Origin: Thioclava nitratireducens
GTDB lineage: Bacteria; Pseudomonadota; Alphaproteobacteria; Rhodobacterales; Rhodobacteraceae
Direction of reading: 5' to 3'
Assembly: GCF_001940525.2 (NCBI RefSeq)
Contig: NZ_CP019437.1
Coordinates: 3,707,501 to 3,771,500, forward strand
DNA length: 64,000 bases
The notes under the pieces are model-generated. The model saw only the letters and a program-made list of their open reading frames with translations. It made no database searches and was not told where the DNA came from. Positions 43,025 to 53,142 of this stretch are shown here, one piece after another (position 1 is the stretch's first letter; every line of letters starts with the position of its first letter). The translations under genes and the position numbers were made by a program.

Positions 43025-44398
43025 ATGGATTACGCTGCGACAGACGACACCCACCGCCTTCCCGCCCGCGCACCGCTTGCCGAGCACCCGCTGGGGATTC
43101 TCGCGAGCTTCCGGGCTGCGCGGCGCAACCTGTTGGAAATAATACCGGAACTGGCCACCCATGCACCGATCATCTCGGGCAATACAGGCGCGCGCTGGCA
43201 TATGGTGATGGACCCTGACAGCCTGCGTCACATCCTCAAGACGCGCGTCGAGGATTATCCGAAATCGGTGGTGACCAAGCTCATTCTCGGCCCTGCCGTA
43301 GGGGAAGGGCTATTCGTCGCCGAAGGGGCCGAATGGCGCTGGCAGCGCCGCGCCGCCTCTCCGGTCTTCGCCGCGCGCAACATGGAGGCGCTCGCCCCCG
43401 TCATGGGGGCCGCAGCGGAGGCCTCTGCCGCGCGCATCAGCACCGCCGCCGATACCGGTCGCGCGGTGGACCTGCATCAGGAAATGGTGGCCGCGACCTT
43501 CGAGGTGATCTCGGACGTGACCTTCTCGGGCGACGAGGGCTTCGACCGAGCCGCGATCCATCGGGCGATCGACGCCTATATCGCGCAGACGGCAAAGGTC
43601 TCGCTTCTGGATCTTTTCGCCCTGCCCGCCTGGGTGCCGCGCCCGCATCGGGTGATCTCCTCGGGCGTCGTGCGCGACCTCAAGCGCCATGCGGACAGCG
43701 CGATCGAGGCCCGGCGCGCGAGCGAGGCGAAGGCGGTGCCCGACCTTCTGGACCTGCTCGACGGCGCGCAGGACCCCGAAACCGGCCGCGAGATGAGCCC
43801 GGCCGAGCTACGCGACAACCTGCTGACCTTCATTGTCGCAGGCCATGAGACCACCGCCCTGACGCTCGCCTGGGCGCTCTATCTCTGCGCCTTCGACCCG
43901 GCGGTGCAGGAGGCCGCCCGCAGCGAGGCGCAGGCCGCGCTCGGCGCGCATGCGGCGACCGTCGATGACCTGCCAAAGATGCCCCTCGTCGCGCAGATCG
44001 TGAACGAAAGCCTGCGCCTCTACCCGCCTGCGGGCTTCCTGTCGCGCACGGCGCGCAAACCCGACACGCTTCTGGGGCGCGAGGTGCGCGCAGGCGACAC
44101 GGTGATGCTGCCGATCTACGCGCTCCACCGTCACCACGCGCTGTGGGACGACCCGCATGCCTTCCGCCCGGATCGTTTCGCCGATCCGACGCATGACCGC
44201 TTCGCCTTCCTGCCCTTCGGGGCCGGGCCGCGGATTTGCATCGGCGCGGGCTTCGCGATGCAGGAAGCACAGATCATCCTCGCCACGCTCCTCGCCCGGT
44301 TCCGCTTCACCGCCGTTCCGGGGCGCGAGCCTGTGCCGGAGATGATCCTGACGACACGCCCAAAGGGCGGCATCTGGCTGACGGTAAAGCGCGCGTGA
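43025..44398 (+). CDS. Cytochrome P450
   Basis: The 457-residue enzyme has the I-helix oxygen-activation motif AGHETT (residues 272-277), the K-helix E328-S-L-R331, and the heme loop FLPFGAGPRICIGAG with ligand Cys405. It has no membrane anchor, so it is soluble and needs separate redox partners; none is nearby. Similarity to bacterial CYP153 or other specific families could not be judged. The start at 43025 gives a normal P450 N-terminus; 58 extra in-frame codons upstream overlap the tuf promoter region and are rejected. Confidence 0.93.
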   Translation: MDYAATDDTHRLPARAPLAEHPLGILASFRAARRNLLEIIPELATHAPIISGNTGARWHMVMDPDSLRHILKTRVEDYPKSVVTKLILGPAVGEGLFVAEGAEWRWQRRAASPVFAARNMEALAPVMGAAAEASAARISTAADTGRAVDLHQEMVAATFEVISDVTFSGDEGFDRAAIHRAIDAYIAQTAKVSLLDLFALPAWVPRPHRVISSGVVRDLKRHADSAIEARRASEAKAVPDLLDLLDGAQDPETGREMSPAELRDNLLTFIVAGHETTALTLAWALYLCAFDPAVQEAARSEAQAALGAHAATVDDLPKMPLVAQIVNESLRLYPPAGFLSRTARKPDTLLGREVRAGDTVMLPIYALHRHHALWDDPHAFRPDRFADPTHDRFAFLPFGAGPRICIGAGFAMQEAQIILATLLARFRFTAVPGREPVPEMILTTRPKGGIWLTVKRA

Positions 44399-44420
44399 CG
44401 GGCGAGAGCGAACACTCATG

Positions 44421-44515
44421 CTTCGCCTTGGCGAAAATATCCCGGGGGTGAATTGCCCGACAGGGCAAGAGGGGGCAGCGCCCCCTGCCGGATCGCCCGG
44501 GCCTGCCCGGACGAT
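44421..44515. repeat. Palindromic intergenic element between P450 and parC
   Basis: Three stems lie in the gap between convergent genes: TTCGCC/GGCGAA (44422-44435), AGGGGGC/GCCCCCT (44470-44486) and an interrupted GATCG.CCGGG repeat (44491-44515). They flank the string AAAATATCCCGGG. A similar string with GC stems recurs at 47505-47543 and 51529-51572. It may serve as a two-way terminator. Confidence 0.55.
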
Positions 44516-44530
44516 CCCTCAGGCAAAGCC

Positions 44531-46759
44531 TCAGGTGAACCTGTTGTCCCGCGGGAAGCCACGCGGGGCCATGCGGCCCGCCGAGGCGCGCTTTCCGGTC
44601 CATTCGGCGAGGTCGGTCTCGGTCCGCGTGCGGCCCGCCGGATCCTTCCAGCTCAGACCATCGGCCAGGGTGAAGGTCTTGGCGTCGCTCAGCCCCCCGT
44701 CCTTGTATTTCTGCAAACGGACGCCCTTGCCGCGCGCCATTTCGGGCAGCTCTTCCAGCGGGAAGACCAGCAGCTTGCGGTTCTGACCGACGCAAGCGAC
44801 CGTGTCGCCGTCGATCTTCGAGCAGACGGTGGTTTTCGCCGCCCCCTTCATGTTCAGAACCTGCTTGCCCGATTTGGTCTGCGCCACGAGCTCTTCGCCC
44901 GGGCAGACGAACCCGTCGCCATCCGAGGAGGCTAGAAGGTATTTCTCGCCCGCCTTCGGCAGCAGCAGATGCGTCACCTCCGCCTCGTTGGGCAGGTCGA
45001 CCATCAGCCGCAGTGGCTCCCCCATGCCGCGCCCGCCGGGCAGATTCGCCCCCAGCACGGTATAGGCGCGCCCGTTGGAGCCCATCGCGACGATCCGGTC
45101 CGTGGTCTCGGCATGCATGGCGAACATCGGCCCGTCGCCATCCTTGAACTTCACCTCGGCGTCTAGCGCGTTGTGGCCCTTCATCGCCCGGATCCAGCCC
45201 ATCTTCGACAGGATCACGGTAATCGGTTCGCGTTCGATCATCGCCTCGATCGGCACTTCCTCGACCTCACCAGCCTCGGCGAAGCCGGTGCGTCGCGCGC
45301 CGCCCTCGGCGTTGCGGCCGAATTTCTTGTCGATCTCTTTCAGCTCACCGCCGATCGTCTTCCATTGCAGCTTTTCGGAGGCGAGAAGGTCTTCCAGTCC
45401 CGAGCGCTCTTCGATCAGTGCATCACGCTCGCGCTTGAGTTCCATCTCCTCGAGCTTGCGCAGACTGCGCAGGCGCATGTTTAGGATCGCTTCGGCCTGC
45501 ACGTCCGACAGTTCGAACTCGGCCATCAGCATCGCTTTGGGTTCGTCCTCGTAGCGAATGATCTCGATCACCCGGTCGAGGTTCAGGAAGGCGATAATGT
45601 AGCCTTCGAGCACTTCCAGACGCGCGTCGATCTTGTCCATCCGATGCTGCGAACGGCGCAGCAGCACCTCGCGCCGGTGATCGAGGAAGGCGCGCAGCAC
45701 CTCCTTGAGCGAGCAGACCTTCGGCACCCGCCCGTCGATCAGCACGTTCATGTTGAGAGAGAAGCGGACCTCAAGATCGGAGTTCTTGAACAGCATCCCC
45801 ATCAGCATCTCGGGCTCGACGGTGCGCGATTTCGGCTCCAGCACGATGCGGATATCGTCGGCACTCTCGTCGCGCACATCGGCCAGCGCGGGCACTTTGC
45901 GGGTCTGGATGACCTCGGCCAGACGCTCGATCAGCTTCGATTTCTGCACCTGATACGGAATCTCGGTGACGACGATCTGCCACTGACCGCGGCCGAGATC
46001 CTCTTTCTCCCAGCGCGCCCGCAGACGGAATGCACCGCGCCCGGTGCGATAGGCGTCGCGGATATTCTCGGGCGGCTCGACCAGCACGCCGCCGGTCGGG
46101 AAGTCGGGGCCGGGGATATGCTCGACCAGCTCGTCATCAGTGATGGCGGGGCGCTTGATCATCTCCAAGAGCGCCTCGACCAACTCACCGAGGTTATGCG
46201 GGGGGATGTTCGTCGCCATGCCGACCGCGATGCCGCTCGCGCCATTGGCCAGCAGGTTCGGAAAGGCGGCGGGCAGCACGACCGGCTCGGTCAGCGTACC
46301 GTCGTAGTTCGGGCGGTAATCGACCGCGTTCTCGGCCAGACCTTCCAGAAGCGACTCGGACGGTGAGGCCAGACGTGCCTCGGTGTAACGCGAGGCTGCC
46401 GGGTTATCGCCGTCGATATTGCCGAAGTTGCCCTGCCCGTCGACGAGCTTGTAGCGCATCGCGAAATCCTGCGCGAGACGCGCCATCGCGTCGTAGATCG
46501 CGGCGTCGCCATGGGGGTGGTAGTTCCCCATCACGTCACCCGAGATCTTCGCGGATTTCCGAAAGCCGCCGGTGGGCGACAGCTTCAGTTCGCGCATCGC
46601 GAAGAGGATGCGCCGATGCACCGGCTTCAACCCGTCGCGCGCATCGGGCAGCGCCCGGTGCATGATCGTCGAGAGCGCATAGGTCAGATAGCGCTCGCCA
46701 ATCGCGCGGCTCAGCGGTTCGGAACTGGTGGAGAGGGGATTTTCTTCGTCACTGCTCAT
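44531..46759 (-). CDS. parC: DNA topoisomerase IV subunit A
   Basis: The 742-residue protein is ParC-length (E. coli 752) and lacks the GyrA C-terminal box. Catalytic tyrosine is Tyr125 in [10 protein letters not shown]. The quinolone-region helix reads [12 protein letters not shown]: the position of E. coli ParC Ser80 is Ala86 and that of Glu84 is Asp90. ParC with ParE separates linked daughter chromosomes. It is a single gene here; parE is not in the window. Confidence 0.96.
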   Translation of the reverse strand: MSSDEENPLSTSSEPLSRAIGERYLTYALSTIMHRALPDARDGLKPVHRRILFAMRELKLSPTGGFRKSAKISGDVMGNYHPHGDAAIYDAMARLAQDFAMRYKLVDGQGNFGNIDGDNPAASRYTEARLASPSESLLEGLAENAVDYRPNYDGTLTEPVVLPAAFPNLLANGASGIAVGMATNIPPHNLGELVEALLEMIKRPAITDDELVEHIPGPDFPTGGVLVEPPENIRDAYRTGRGAFRLRARWEKEDLGRGQWQIVVTEIPYQVQKSKLIERLAEVIQTRKVPALADVRDESADDIRIVLEPKSRTVEPEMLMGMLFKNSDLEVRFSLNMNVLIDGRVPKVCSLKEVLRAFLDHRREVLLRRSQHRMDKIDARLEVLEGYIIAFLNLDRVIEIIRYEDEPKAMLMAEFELSDVQAEAILNMRLRSLRKLEEMELKRERDALIEERSGLEDLLASEKLQWKTIGGELKEIDKKFGRNAEGGARRTGFAEAGEVEEVPIEAMIEREPITVILSKMGWIRAMKGHNALDAEVKFKDGDGPMFAMHAETTDRIVAMGSNGRAYTVLGANLPGGRGMGEPLRLMVDLPNEAEVTHLLLPKAGEKYLLASSDGDGFVCPGEELVAQTKSGKQVLNMKGAAKTTVCSKIDGDTVACVGQNRKLLVFPLEELPEMARGKGVRLQKYKDGGLSDAKTFTLADGLSWKDPAGRTRTETDLAEWTGKRASAGRMAPRGFPRDNRFT

Positions 46760-46928
46760 GCCGATTTACTAAAGCCGAGCCCGATCCCGGTCCAGCGGGA
46801 AAAGCAGGAATAAGATTTTCCAAGGAACTTTTCCCCCGTCGGCGGAATTTCACCGACGTAGAGCAGGCGGAATCGTGTTAACATTTCAATGATTCCCCAG
46901 CTGCCAATTCGGAATCAGGGGGTTGAAC

Positions 46929-47456
46929 ATGGGTAAGTTGTTGCTGACCACTTTGGCGGGTATTTACGCCGTTATGGCCATCGCCGGTCGCGACGTCCCC
47001 GGGGACGTCGAACAGGCCTCTGCGGCTACGTCAAATGACACGGTACAGGTGTCACGCGCCGCGACCGACAGTCAAGAACTTTCGGCCAGCGAAGCGCCTC
47101 AAATTGTCGCGAAGGCGGCCGCCACATCGCCGACCGATACGCCGAAAATCGAGAAGGCGTCGCTGATCACGCGCATTACGCCGAAAACGCGGATGCCGGG
47201 CCCTGAGCTCAAACCCTCGCCGGAACATCGCAAGACCGCTGCGCCGGAAGTCGACGGCGGCACGCTCTGGAGCGTCTCGGCCAATGCCCTCAACGTGCGC
47301 TCGGGCCCCTCGACCAGCAATGCCGCGATCGACAGCGTCCGCAAAGGCGATCAAGTGCTCGTTGTGGCCGAGAGCGGAGGTTGGGCGCATGTGAAGATCG
47401 AAGGCGGCGGCACCGAAGGCTGGGTCTCGAAGAAATATCTGCGCCCGGCGAACTGA
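46929..47456 (+). CDS. Exported SH3-domain protein
   Basis: The 175-residue protein has a hydrophobic N-terminus (LLLTTLAGIYAVMAIAG) acting as signal or anchor, a Ser/Thr/Pro-rich linker (about 25-105), and a C-terminal bacterial SH3 domain (ANALNVRSGPSTSNAAID, GGWAHVKI, GWVSKKYLRP). Such domains bind peptidoglycan peptides. The ATG at 46929 has ribosome site AGGGGG; a TTG six bases before is less likely. A terminator follows at 47513. Confidence 0.8.
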   Translation: MGKLLLTTLAGIYAVMAIAGRDVPGDVEQASAATSNDTVQVSRAATDSQELSASEAPQIVAKAAATSPTDTPKIEKASLITRITPKTRMPGPELKPSPEHRKTAAPEVDGGTLWSVSANALNVRSGPSTSNAAIDSVRKGDQVLVVAESGGWAHVKIEGGGTEGWVSKKYLRPAN

Positions 47457-47512
47457 GCTTTCACAGGCGGTGCACCGCTAAAATCTTGTTTTTCCACCCG
47501 GGTCAAAATATT

Positions 47513-47543
47513 CCCGCCGGAGGCATATCTCCGGCGGGTTTTT
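47513..47543 (+). terminator. Intrinsic terminator after the SH3 gene
   Basis: A perfect 10-bp stem CCCGCCGGAG/CTCCGGCGGG with a six-base loop is followed by TTTTT. It is preceded by CAAAATATTC, which links it to the repeat family noted at 44421 and 51529. Confidence 0.92.
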
Positions 47544-47577
47544 CTTTGCCTCGCCGGATCAGAGGGAAGGCGCGCGC

Positions 47578-48417
47578 ATGGCCAAGACGATTCTGATCAC
47601 CGGATGCTCCTCGGGCATCGGCTACGACGCGGCCCACGGGCTGAAGGCCGCGGGCTGGAAAGTCTTCGCCACCTGCCGCCGCGAAGAGGATTGCGAACGT
47701 CTGCGCTCCGAGGGCTTGGTCTCGTTCCAACTCGACGTGGCCGATCCCGAAAGCATCGAGGCTGGCTTCAACGAGGCGCTCGCGCGCGGGCATGGCCGGC
47801 TTGATGCGCTCTACAACAACGCCGCCTTCGCCTGCCCCGGCGCTGCCGAGGACATTCCGCCCGGCGCGCTGCGCGAGATTTTCGAGACCAACCTGTTTGG
47901 CCTGCACGACCTGACGACCCGCGCGATCAAGGTGATGCGCGCACAGGGCGACAACGGCGAAGGACGCATCCTGCAATGCTCCTCGGTGCTGGGCTTCGTC
48001 GGTCTGAAATGGCGCGCAGCCTACGCCTCGACGAAATTCGCGCTGGAAGGGCTGACCGACGTGATGCGGCTCGAGATGGCAGATACGGATATCAAGATCG
48101 TGCTGATCCAGCCGGGTCCTATCACCTCGAAAATCCGGGTCAATTCGATCCCGCCTTTCGAGAAATGGGTGGATTGGAAGAACTCCGCCCGCCGCGCGCA
48201 ATACGAGGGCAGCTTGCTAAAGCGTCTCTACCAAAGCCGCGGCAAGCCCGACACGTTCGAACTGCCGCCCTCCGAGGTGACGAAGGCGATCCTCAAGGCG
48301 CTCGAGGCCCCGAACCCGAAGCCGCGCTACAAGATCACCACGCCCACGAAGACGATCAGTGTCGTGCGCCGCTTCCTGCCGGACCGGATGCTCGACTGGG
48401 TGCTGGCCAAGGGCTGA
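47578..48417 (+). CDS. Short-chain dehydrogenase/reductase
   Basis: The 279-residue protein has the NAD(P)-binding TGCSSGIG (residues 8-15), NNAA (about 80-83), the catalytic serine in CSSVLGF, and Y149-A-S-T-K153. The C-terminal extension past residue 200 with RYKITTPTKT is common in classical SDRs of the YbbO type. Substrate unknown. It begins 34 bases after the terminator and may start its own transcript. Confidence 0.88.
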   Translation: MAKTILITGCSSGIGYDAAHGLKAAGWKVFATCRREEDCERLRSEGLVSFQLDVADPESIEAGFNEALARGHGRLDALYNNAAFACPGAAEDIPPGALREIFETNLFGLHDLTTRAIKVMRAQGDNGEGRILQCSSVLGFVGLKWRAAYASTKFALEGLTDVMRLEMADTDIKIVLIQPGPITSKIRVNSIPPFEKWVDWKNSARRAQYEGSLLKRLYQSRGKPDTFELPPSEVTKAILKALEAPNPKPRYKITTPTKTISVVRRFLPDRMLDWVLAKG

Positions 48418-48478
48418 AAATCCTTTCGCATTTTCGTGATCTCCAGCTATGTCTTGAGCCCAGAGGGAGAGAGACTAC

Positions 48479-48682
48479 ATGCGCAACGACCCGTTATTCT
48501 ACATCGTCGCCGTGGCAAGTCTGGCGGTTCTGGTGATCTTGATGATCGGCATCGCGGGCTTCGGACGCGGGGGCGATTTCAACAAGAAACATGCCAACAA
48601 GCTGATGCGGTTGCGCATTGCCGCCCAGGCGGTCGCGATCGCGCTGATCCTGTTGTTCGTTTATCTCAGAAAGGGTGGCTGA
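48479..48682 (+). CDS. HIG1-like twin-transmembrane protein
   Basis: The 67-residue protein has two membrane spans (about 7-27 and 46-63) around a basic loop containing NKLMRLRIAAQ. This matches the HIG1 signature R-x-R-x3-Q, seen in respiratory supercomplex factors of mitochondria and in small alphaproteobacterial proteins. The stop overlaps the next ATG (TGATG), so the two genes are coupled. Role in respiration is by family analogy only. Confidence 0.75.
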   Translation: MRNDPLFYIVAVASLAVLVILMIGIAGFGRGGDFNKKHANKLMRLRIAAQAVAIALILLFVYLRKGG

Positions 48683-49254
48683 TGGTCGTTCTCAATCGCA
48701 TCTACACGCGCACCGGCGACGCCGGGGAAACCGCGCTCTCGAACGGGGTGCGCGTCGCCAAACATTCCGCGCGCGTGACCGCCTATGGCACGGTGGACGA
48801 GCTGAACGCGACCGTGGGTATCGCGCGCCTGCATGCCGACGAGGCGCTGCAAAAGCAGCTTTCCGTGATCCAGAACGACCTCTTCGATCTGGGCGCCGAT
48901 CTGGCGCGCCCGGACATGGAACATGACGACGAGGCGGGCTACCCGGTCCTGCGCATGGTCGAGTCCCAGGTGACCCGGCTCGAGACCGAGATCGACGCGA
49001 TGAACAAGAAGCTCGAGCCGCTGCGCAGCTTCATCCTGCCGGGCGGCACGGCGCTCGCGGCGCACCTTCACATGTCGCGCACCGTCGCGCGTCGTGCCGA
49101 GCGCGAAGCCGTGTCCCTCGCCGCGATCGAAGGCGTCAACGAATGGGCAGTGAAATATCTAAACCGCCTGTCCGACTGGTTCTTCGTCGCAGCCCGGATC
49201 GCGAATGACGATGGCAAGGATGATGTGTTATGGGTTCCCGGAGCGAACCGCTAA
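48682..49254 (+). CDS. Cob(I)yrinic acid a,c-diamide adenosyltransferase (PduO type)
   Basis: The 190-residue enzyme starts MVVLNRIYTRTGDAGET, the ATP-binding motif of PduO-type adenosyltransferases, with later GTVDELNATVG and the RxxxRRAER-like SRTVARRAEREAV and NRLSDWFFVAAR. It transfers the adenosyl group of ATP to reduced corrinoid, giving coenzyme B12. It is translationally coupled to the HIG1-like gene. The open frame upstream of 48682 is shadow sequence. Confidence 0.93.
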   Translation: MVVLNRIYTRTGDAGETALSNGVRVAKHSARVTAYGTVDELNATVGIARLHADEALQKQLSVIQNDLFDLGADLARPDMEHDDEAGYPVLRMVESQVTRLETEIDAMNKKLEPLRSFILPGGTALAAHLHMSRTVARRAEREAVSLAAIEGVNEWAVKYLNRLSDWFFVAARIANDDGKDDVLWVPGANR

Positions 49255-49317
49255 CGAAGTCAGTGGCGGAGCTTCCAGAAACCACCGGCGAAGGGAAGAG
49301 GCAGCCGCTAGGCGCCC

Positions 49318-51507
49318 TCAAAGGAAGCTCTGCGGATCGATATCGACTGCGAGCCGCACATTCGTCGGCAGCTTCAGCCCCTTGAGCCAAGCCTTGAGCG
49401 CGCCCTGCAGCGGCGCGCTTTTCTCTGCCTTCACCAGCATCCGCACCCGATGCCGCCCGCGCACCCGCGCGATCGGCGCAGGCGCGGGCCCGAAGACCTG
49501 CGCGCCGATCCGGCGCAGCGCGGCGTCGTTGCGCGCCAGGTGATTGCCGATCTCGAAAAGCGGCTGCAGGTCCGGCCCCGACAGGATGATCCCGGCCATC
49601 CGCCCGTAAGGCGGTACGCCCTGCGCCTGCCGCGCGGCCGCCTCCTGCGCCCAGAACGCCTCCTCGTCGCCACCCAGAATCGCCCGGATCACCGGGTGCT
49701 CGGGCTGATAGGTCTGCAACAGCGCCGCGCCCTTCTCCTCGGCGCGGCCCGCCCGGCCCGCCACCTGCCGCATCAGTTGGAATGTCTTCTCCGCCGCGCG
49801 CAGGTCCGAGCCTTGCAGGCCCAGATCGGCGTCGATCACGCCCACCAAGGTCAGCCGTGGGAAGTTATGCCCCTTCGCCACGATCTGGGTGCCGATGATG
49901 ATATCCGCCTCGCCCTGTGCGATCTCGGCGATCTTCTCCTTCAGCGCGCGGGCTGAACCGAACAGGTCGGAAGACAGCACCGCCAGGCGCGCGTCGGGGA
50001 AGCGCTCCGCAACCTCCTCGGCCAGCCGCTCGACCCCCGGCCCGACCGGCGCGAGCTTCCCTTCCACTTCGCAACTCGGGCATTTCACCGGGATCGGCTT
50101 CGTCTCGCCGCATTGGTGGCAGACGAGGCGCTTCAGGAAACGGTGCTCGACCATCCGCGCGTCGCAATGATCGCAGCCGATCTGATGCCCGCAGGCCCGA
50201 CAGATCGTGACCGGCGCATAGCCGCGACGGTTGAGAAACAGCATCGCCTGCTGCCCCTCGGCCACCCGCGCCAGCACCTCCTTCACCAGCGTCGGCCCGA
50301 TCCAATGCGCGCTCTCGATCGCCTCGTCACGCATGTCGATCGTGCCCATCTCGGGCAGTTCCGCCGTGCCGAACCGTGCGCCCAGATCAAGCCGCTGATA
50401 CTTCCCCGCCTCCGCGTTCGCCCATGTCTCGAGACTGGGCGTCGCCGAGGCCAGCACCACCTGCGCCGAACAACCCGAGGCGCGCAGCACCGCCATGTCG
50501 CGCGCATTATAGAGAACGCCCTCCTCCTGCTTGTAGGAGCTGTCATGCTCCTCATCGACGACGATCAGCCCCAGATCGCGAAACGGCAGGAACAGCGCCG
50601 AGCGTGCGCCGACGACAAGCTGCACCTCGCCCGCACCGCAGGCCTTCCACAGCCTGCGCCGCTCGCTCTGCGTGACGCCGGAATGCCACTCGCCGGGGCG
50701 CGCGCCGAACCGCGCCTCGACCCGCGAAAGGAACTCGGAACTCAGAGCGATCTCGGGCAACAGCACCAAGGCCTGCCGCCCCTTGCGCAGACATTCCGCG
50801 ACGGCCTCGAGATAAACCTCCGTCTTGCCCGATCCGGTCACGCCCTTAAGCAGCGTCGTCGAATATGCCCCGGAGCCTGCCCGCAACGCCTCCGCCGCGG
50901 CGGCCTGCGCCTCCGACAGCGCCTTGCCGGGCCGCGCCGGATCGAGCCGCGGGAAGGGCTGATCGCGCGGGACCTCCGCCTCGATCAGCGCACCAGTCTT
51001 CACCAGCCCTTTCACCACCTGCGTCGTCACCCCCGCCAGATGCGCCAACTCGCTCAGGTAAAACCCCGCGCCGCCATGCTCTTCCAGCACCTCGAGCACC
51101 CGCGCCCGCGCATCGGTCATCCGCGACGGCTCACGATCGCCCAAGCGGTAGATCTTGCGCATCCCCGGCGGATCGCCCAAGCCCGGCGCCCGCGTCGCGA
51201 GGCGCAAAACCTGCGGCAGGGGCGTCATCGTGTACTCCGCCATCCGCTCGAGAAAGATGCGCAGTTCGTCGCGCATCGGCGGCACGTCGAAGACCCGGTT
51301 CACCGCGCGCAGCTTGGCCGCGTCGAAACCGCCCTCGCCCGCCCCCCAGACCACACCCAGCACCTTGCGCGGCCCCAGCGGCACCTCGACGAAAGCGCCG
51401 TTGTAGCAGCCGCCCTCCGGCGCGCGGTAATCGAGCGGCCGCCCGATCGGCTCCGCTGTCAGCACCGCGACCCGCGCGCCCTCTTCGAACCAACCGGGTT
51501 CAGACAT
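49318..51507 (-). CDS. priA: Primosomal replication-restart helicase PriA
   Basis: The 729-residue helicase has Walker [14 protein letters not shown], the DEEH box in [11 protein letters not shown], and paired zinc sites with eight cysteines ([25 protein letters not shown]). It restarts stalled forks by loading DnaB. The start at 51507 is eight bases after GGAAGG; MQLEG at 51528 is an alternative. It converges with the PduO gene (63-base gap). Confidence 0.95.
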   Translation of the reverse strand: MSEPGWFEEGARVAVLTAEPIGRPLDYRAPEGGCYNGAFVEVPLGPRKVLGVVWGAGEGGFDAAKLRAVNRVFDVPPMRDELRIFLERMAEYTMTPLPQVLRLATRAPGLGDPPGMRKIYRLGDREPSRMTDARARVLEVLEEHGGAGFYLSELAHLAGVTTQVVKGLVKTGALIEAEVPRDQPFPRLDPARPGKALSEAQAAAAEALRAGSGAYSTTLLKGVTGSGKTEVYLEAVAECLRKGRQALVLLPEIALSSEFLSRVEARFGARPGEWHSGVTQSERRRLWKACGAGEVQLVVGARSALFLPFRDLGLIVVDEEHDSSYKQEEGVLYNARDMAVLRASGCSAQVVLASATPSLETWANAEAGKYQRLDLGARFGTAELPEMGTIDMRDEAIESAHWIGPTLVKEVLARVAEGQQAMLFLNRRGYAPVTICRACGHQIGCDHCDARMVEHRFLKRLVCHQCGETKPIPVKCPSCEVEGKLAPVGPGVERLAEEVAERFPDARLAVLSSDLFGSARALKEKIAEIAQGEADIIIGTQIVAKGHNFPRLTLVGVIDADLGLQGSDLRAAEKTFQLMRQVAGRAGRAEEKGAALLQTYQPEHPVIRAILGGDEEAFWAQEAAARQAQGVPPYGRMAGIILSGPDLQPLFEIGNHLARNDAALRRIGAQVFGPAPAPIARVRGRHRVRMLVKAEKSAPLQGALKAWLKGLKLPTNVRLAVDIDPQSFL

Positions 51508-51528
51508 CGCCATGCCTTCCAACTGCAC

Positions 51529-51572
51529 TAAATATTCCCGGGAGCGGCGAAGCCGCGGGGCTGAGCCCCTCT
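51529..51572. repeat. Palindromic intergenic element between priA and transaldolase
   Basis: The string TAAATATTCCCGGG is followed by GCGGC-GAA-GCCGC and GGGGC-TGA-GCCCC stems. It resembles the element at 44421-44515 in both the AT-rich core and the G-rich stem. Confidence 0.5.
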
Positions 51573-51644
51573 GGCGTTGCGACCTCTTTCACCCTCGCCG
51601 CTTTTGCGCTAACACGCTCGCGACTGCCGCCAAGGAGAGCTGCC

Positions 51645-52295
51645 ATGAAATTCTTCGTCGATACCGCTGACACCGCCGCGATCAAGGAACTCAACGATCT
51701 GGGTATGGTCGATGGCGTGACCACCAACCCGTCGCTGATCCTGAAATCGGGCCGCAACATTCTCGAAGTCACCAAGGAAATCTGCGACATGGTCCACGGG
51801 CCGGTCTCGGCCGAAGTCGTGGCCACCGAAGCCAAGGACATGATCGAAGAAGGTATGAAGCTCGCCAAGATCGCCCCCAATATCGCGATCAAGGTGCCGC
51901 TGACCTGGGAGGGCCTGACCGCTTGCAAGGCTTTCGCATCCGAAGGCCACATGGTCAATGTCACGCTGTGCTTCTCGACCGCGCAGGCGATCCTCGCCGC
52001 GAAGGCGGGCGCGACCTTCATCTCGCCCTTCATCGGCCGCCTCGACGACATCAACCTCGACGGGATGGATCTGATCGAAGACATCCGCACGGTCTATGAC
52101 AACTACGATTTCTCGACCCAGATCCTCGCCGCCTCGATCCGCTCGGTGAACCACATCAGCGACGCCGCGCGCATCGGCGCCGACGTGATCACCGCCCCGC
52201 CGGCGGTTATCAAGTCGATGGCGAACCATCCGCTGACCGACAAGGGTCTGGCCCAGTTCCTCAAGGATTGGGAAGCGACCGGCCAGAAGATCTGA
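51645..52295 (+). CDS. tal: Transaldolase (short TalC/Fsa-like class)
   Basis: The 216-residue enzyme is of the short class. It begins [20 protein letters not shown], with [10 protein letters not shown] and the Schiff-base lysine K83 in [10 protein letters not shown]. It moves a three-carbon unit between sedoheptulose 7-phosphate and glyceraldehyde 3-phosphate in the pentose phosphate path; fructose-6-phosphate aldolase activity is a related alternative. A ribosome site AAGGAGA precedes the ATG. A terminator follows at 52324. Confidence 0.93.
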   Translation: MKFFVDTADTAAIKELNDLGMVDGVTTNPSLILKSGRNILEVTKEICDMVHGPVSAEVVATEAKDMIEEGMKLAKIAPNIAIKVPLTWEGLTACKAFASEGHMVNVTLCFSTAQAILAAKAGATFISPFIGRLDDINLDGMDLIEDIRTVYDNYDFSTQILAASIRSVNHISDAARIGADVITAPPAVIKSMANHPLTDKGLAQFLKDWEATGQKI

Positions 52296-52323
52296 TCTTC
52301 CGGCGTACGTCCGAAACGGCACA

Positions 52324-52349
52324 GGCCCGCCTATCCGGCGGGCCTTTTT
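52324..52349 (+). terminator. Intrinsic terminator of the transaldolase gene
   Basis: An 8-bp stem GGCCCGCC/GGCGGGCC with a five-base loop is followed by TTTTT, 28 bases past the stop. Confidence 0.9.
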
Positions 52350-52419
52350 CGTCGCGGGGGCCGATTTTTGGACTGCGTCGCGATGCGCATCGTGTATGCT
52401 CGGAAAAAATGACGCATCG

Positions 52420-53142
52420 ATGAGCGACGAGACAGGCATGACCGAACCGGCCCTCGTGGAGCAACTCCGCGACAAGATCATTTCCGACCCTGACGTGATT
52501 CTCGAGGACCGCGACCTGATGCGGGCGCTGATCGCCGCGAACGAAGCGGCGATGGGCGGCAATATCGTCGATCTGCGCGGCGCGGCCATGTCCCGGCTGG
52601 AGGCGCGGCTCGACCGGCTGGAAGACACCCACCGGTCTGTCATCGCCGCCGCCTATGAGAACCTCGCAGGTACCAACCAGATTCACCGCGCGGTTCTGCG
52701 GATGCTCGACCCGCATGACTTTCAGTCCTTCCTGTCGAATTTGGCTTCCGAAGTGGCCGAGATCCTGCGCGTCGATGCGGTGCGCCTGGTGCTCGAGAGC
52801 CACCAGAACGAGGACGACCCGGCACTTCGCCAGCTGGGCGAGGTGCTTTGCGTGGCCGAACCCGGCTTCATCACCGAATACATGCGCGGCGGGCGCGGCG
52901 GGCAGCCGCGACAGGTCGTGCTGCGCCAGACCGTTCCCGGCTCCGAGGCGATCTTCGGCGAGGCCGCGAACTGGGTGCGCTCCGAGGCGCTGATGCAGCT
53001 CGATCTGGGCGAGGGCCGGCTGCCGGGCATGCTGGTCATGGCCGCCGAGGATCCGCATCAGTTCAAACCCTCGCAGGGCACCGATCTTCTGGCCTTCTTC
53101 GCAGGCGTATTCGAACGCACGATGCGCCGCTGGCTGGATTGA
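52420..53142 (+). CDS. DUF484 (GAF-like) protein
   Basis: The 240-residue protein begins with a helical region including ALVEQLRDKIISDPDVILEDRDLMRAL, the start typical of DUF484, and a C-terminal GAF-like domain. The family is often encoded just before xerC, as here: the stop and the xerC ATG overlap (TGATG). No catalytic motif is seen. A start at 52439 is also possible. Confidence 0.88.
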   Translation: MSDETGMTEPALVEQLRDKIISDPDVILEDRDLMRALIAANEAAMGGNIVDLRGAAMSRLEARLDRLEDTHRSVIAAAYENLAGTNQIHRAVLRMLDPHDFQSFLSNLASEVAEILRVDAVRLVLESHQNEDDPALRQLGEVLCVAEPGFITEYMRGGRGGQPRQVVLRQTVPGSEAIFGEAANWVRSEALMQLDLGEGRLPGMLVMAAEDPHQFKPSQGTDLLAFFAGVFERTMRRWLD

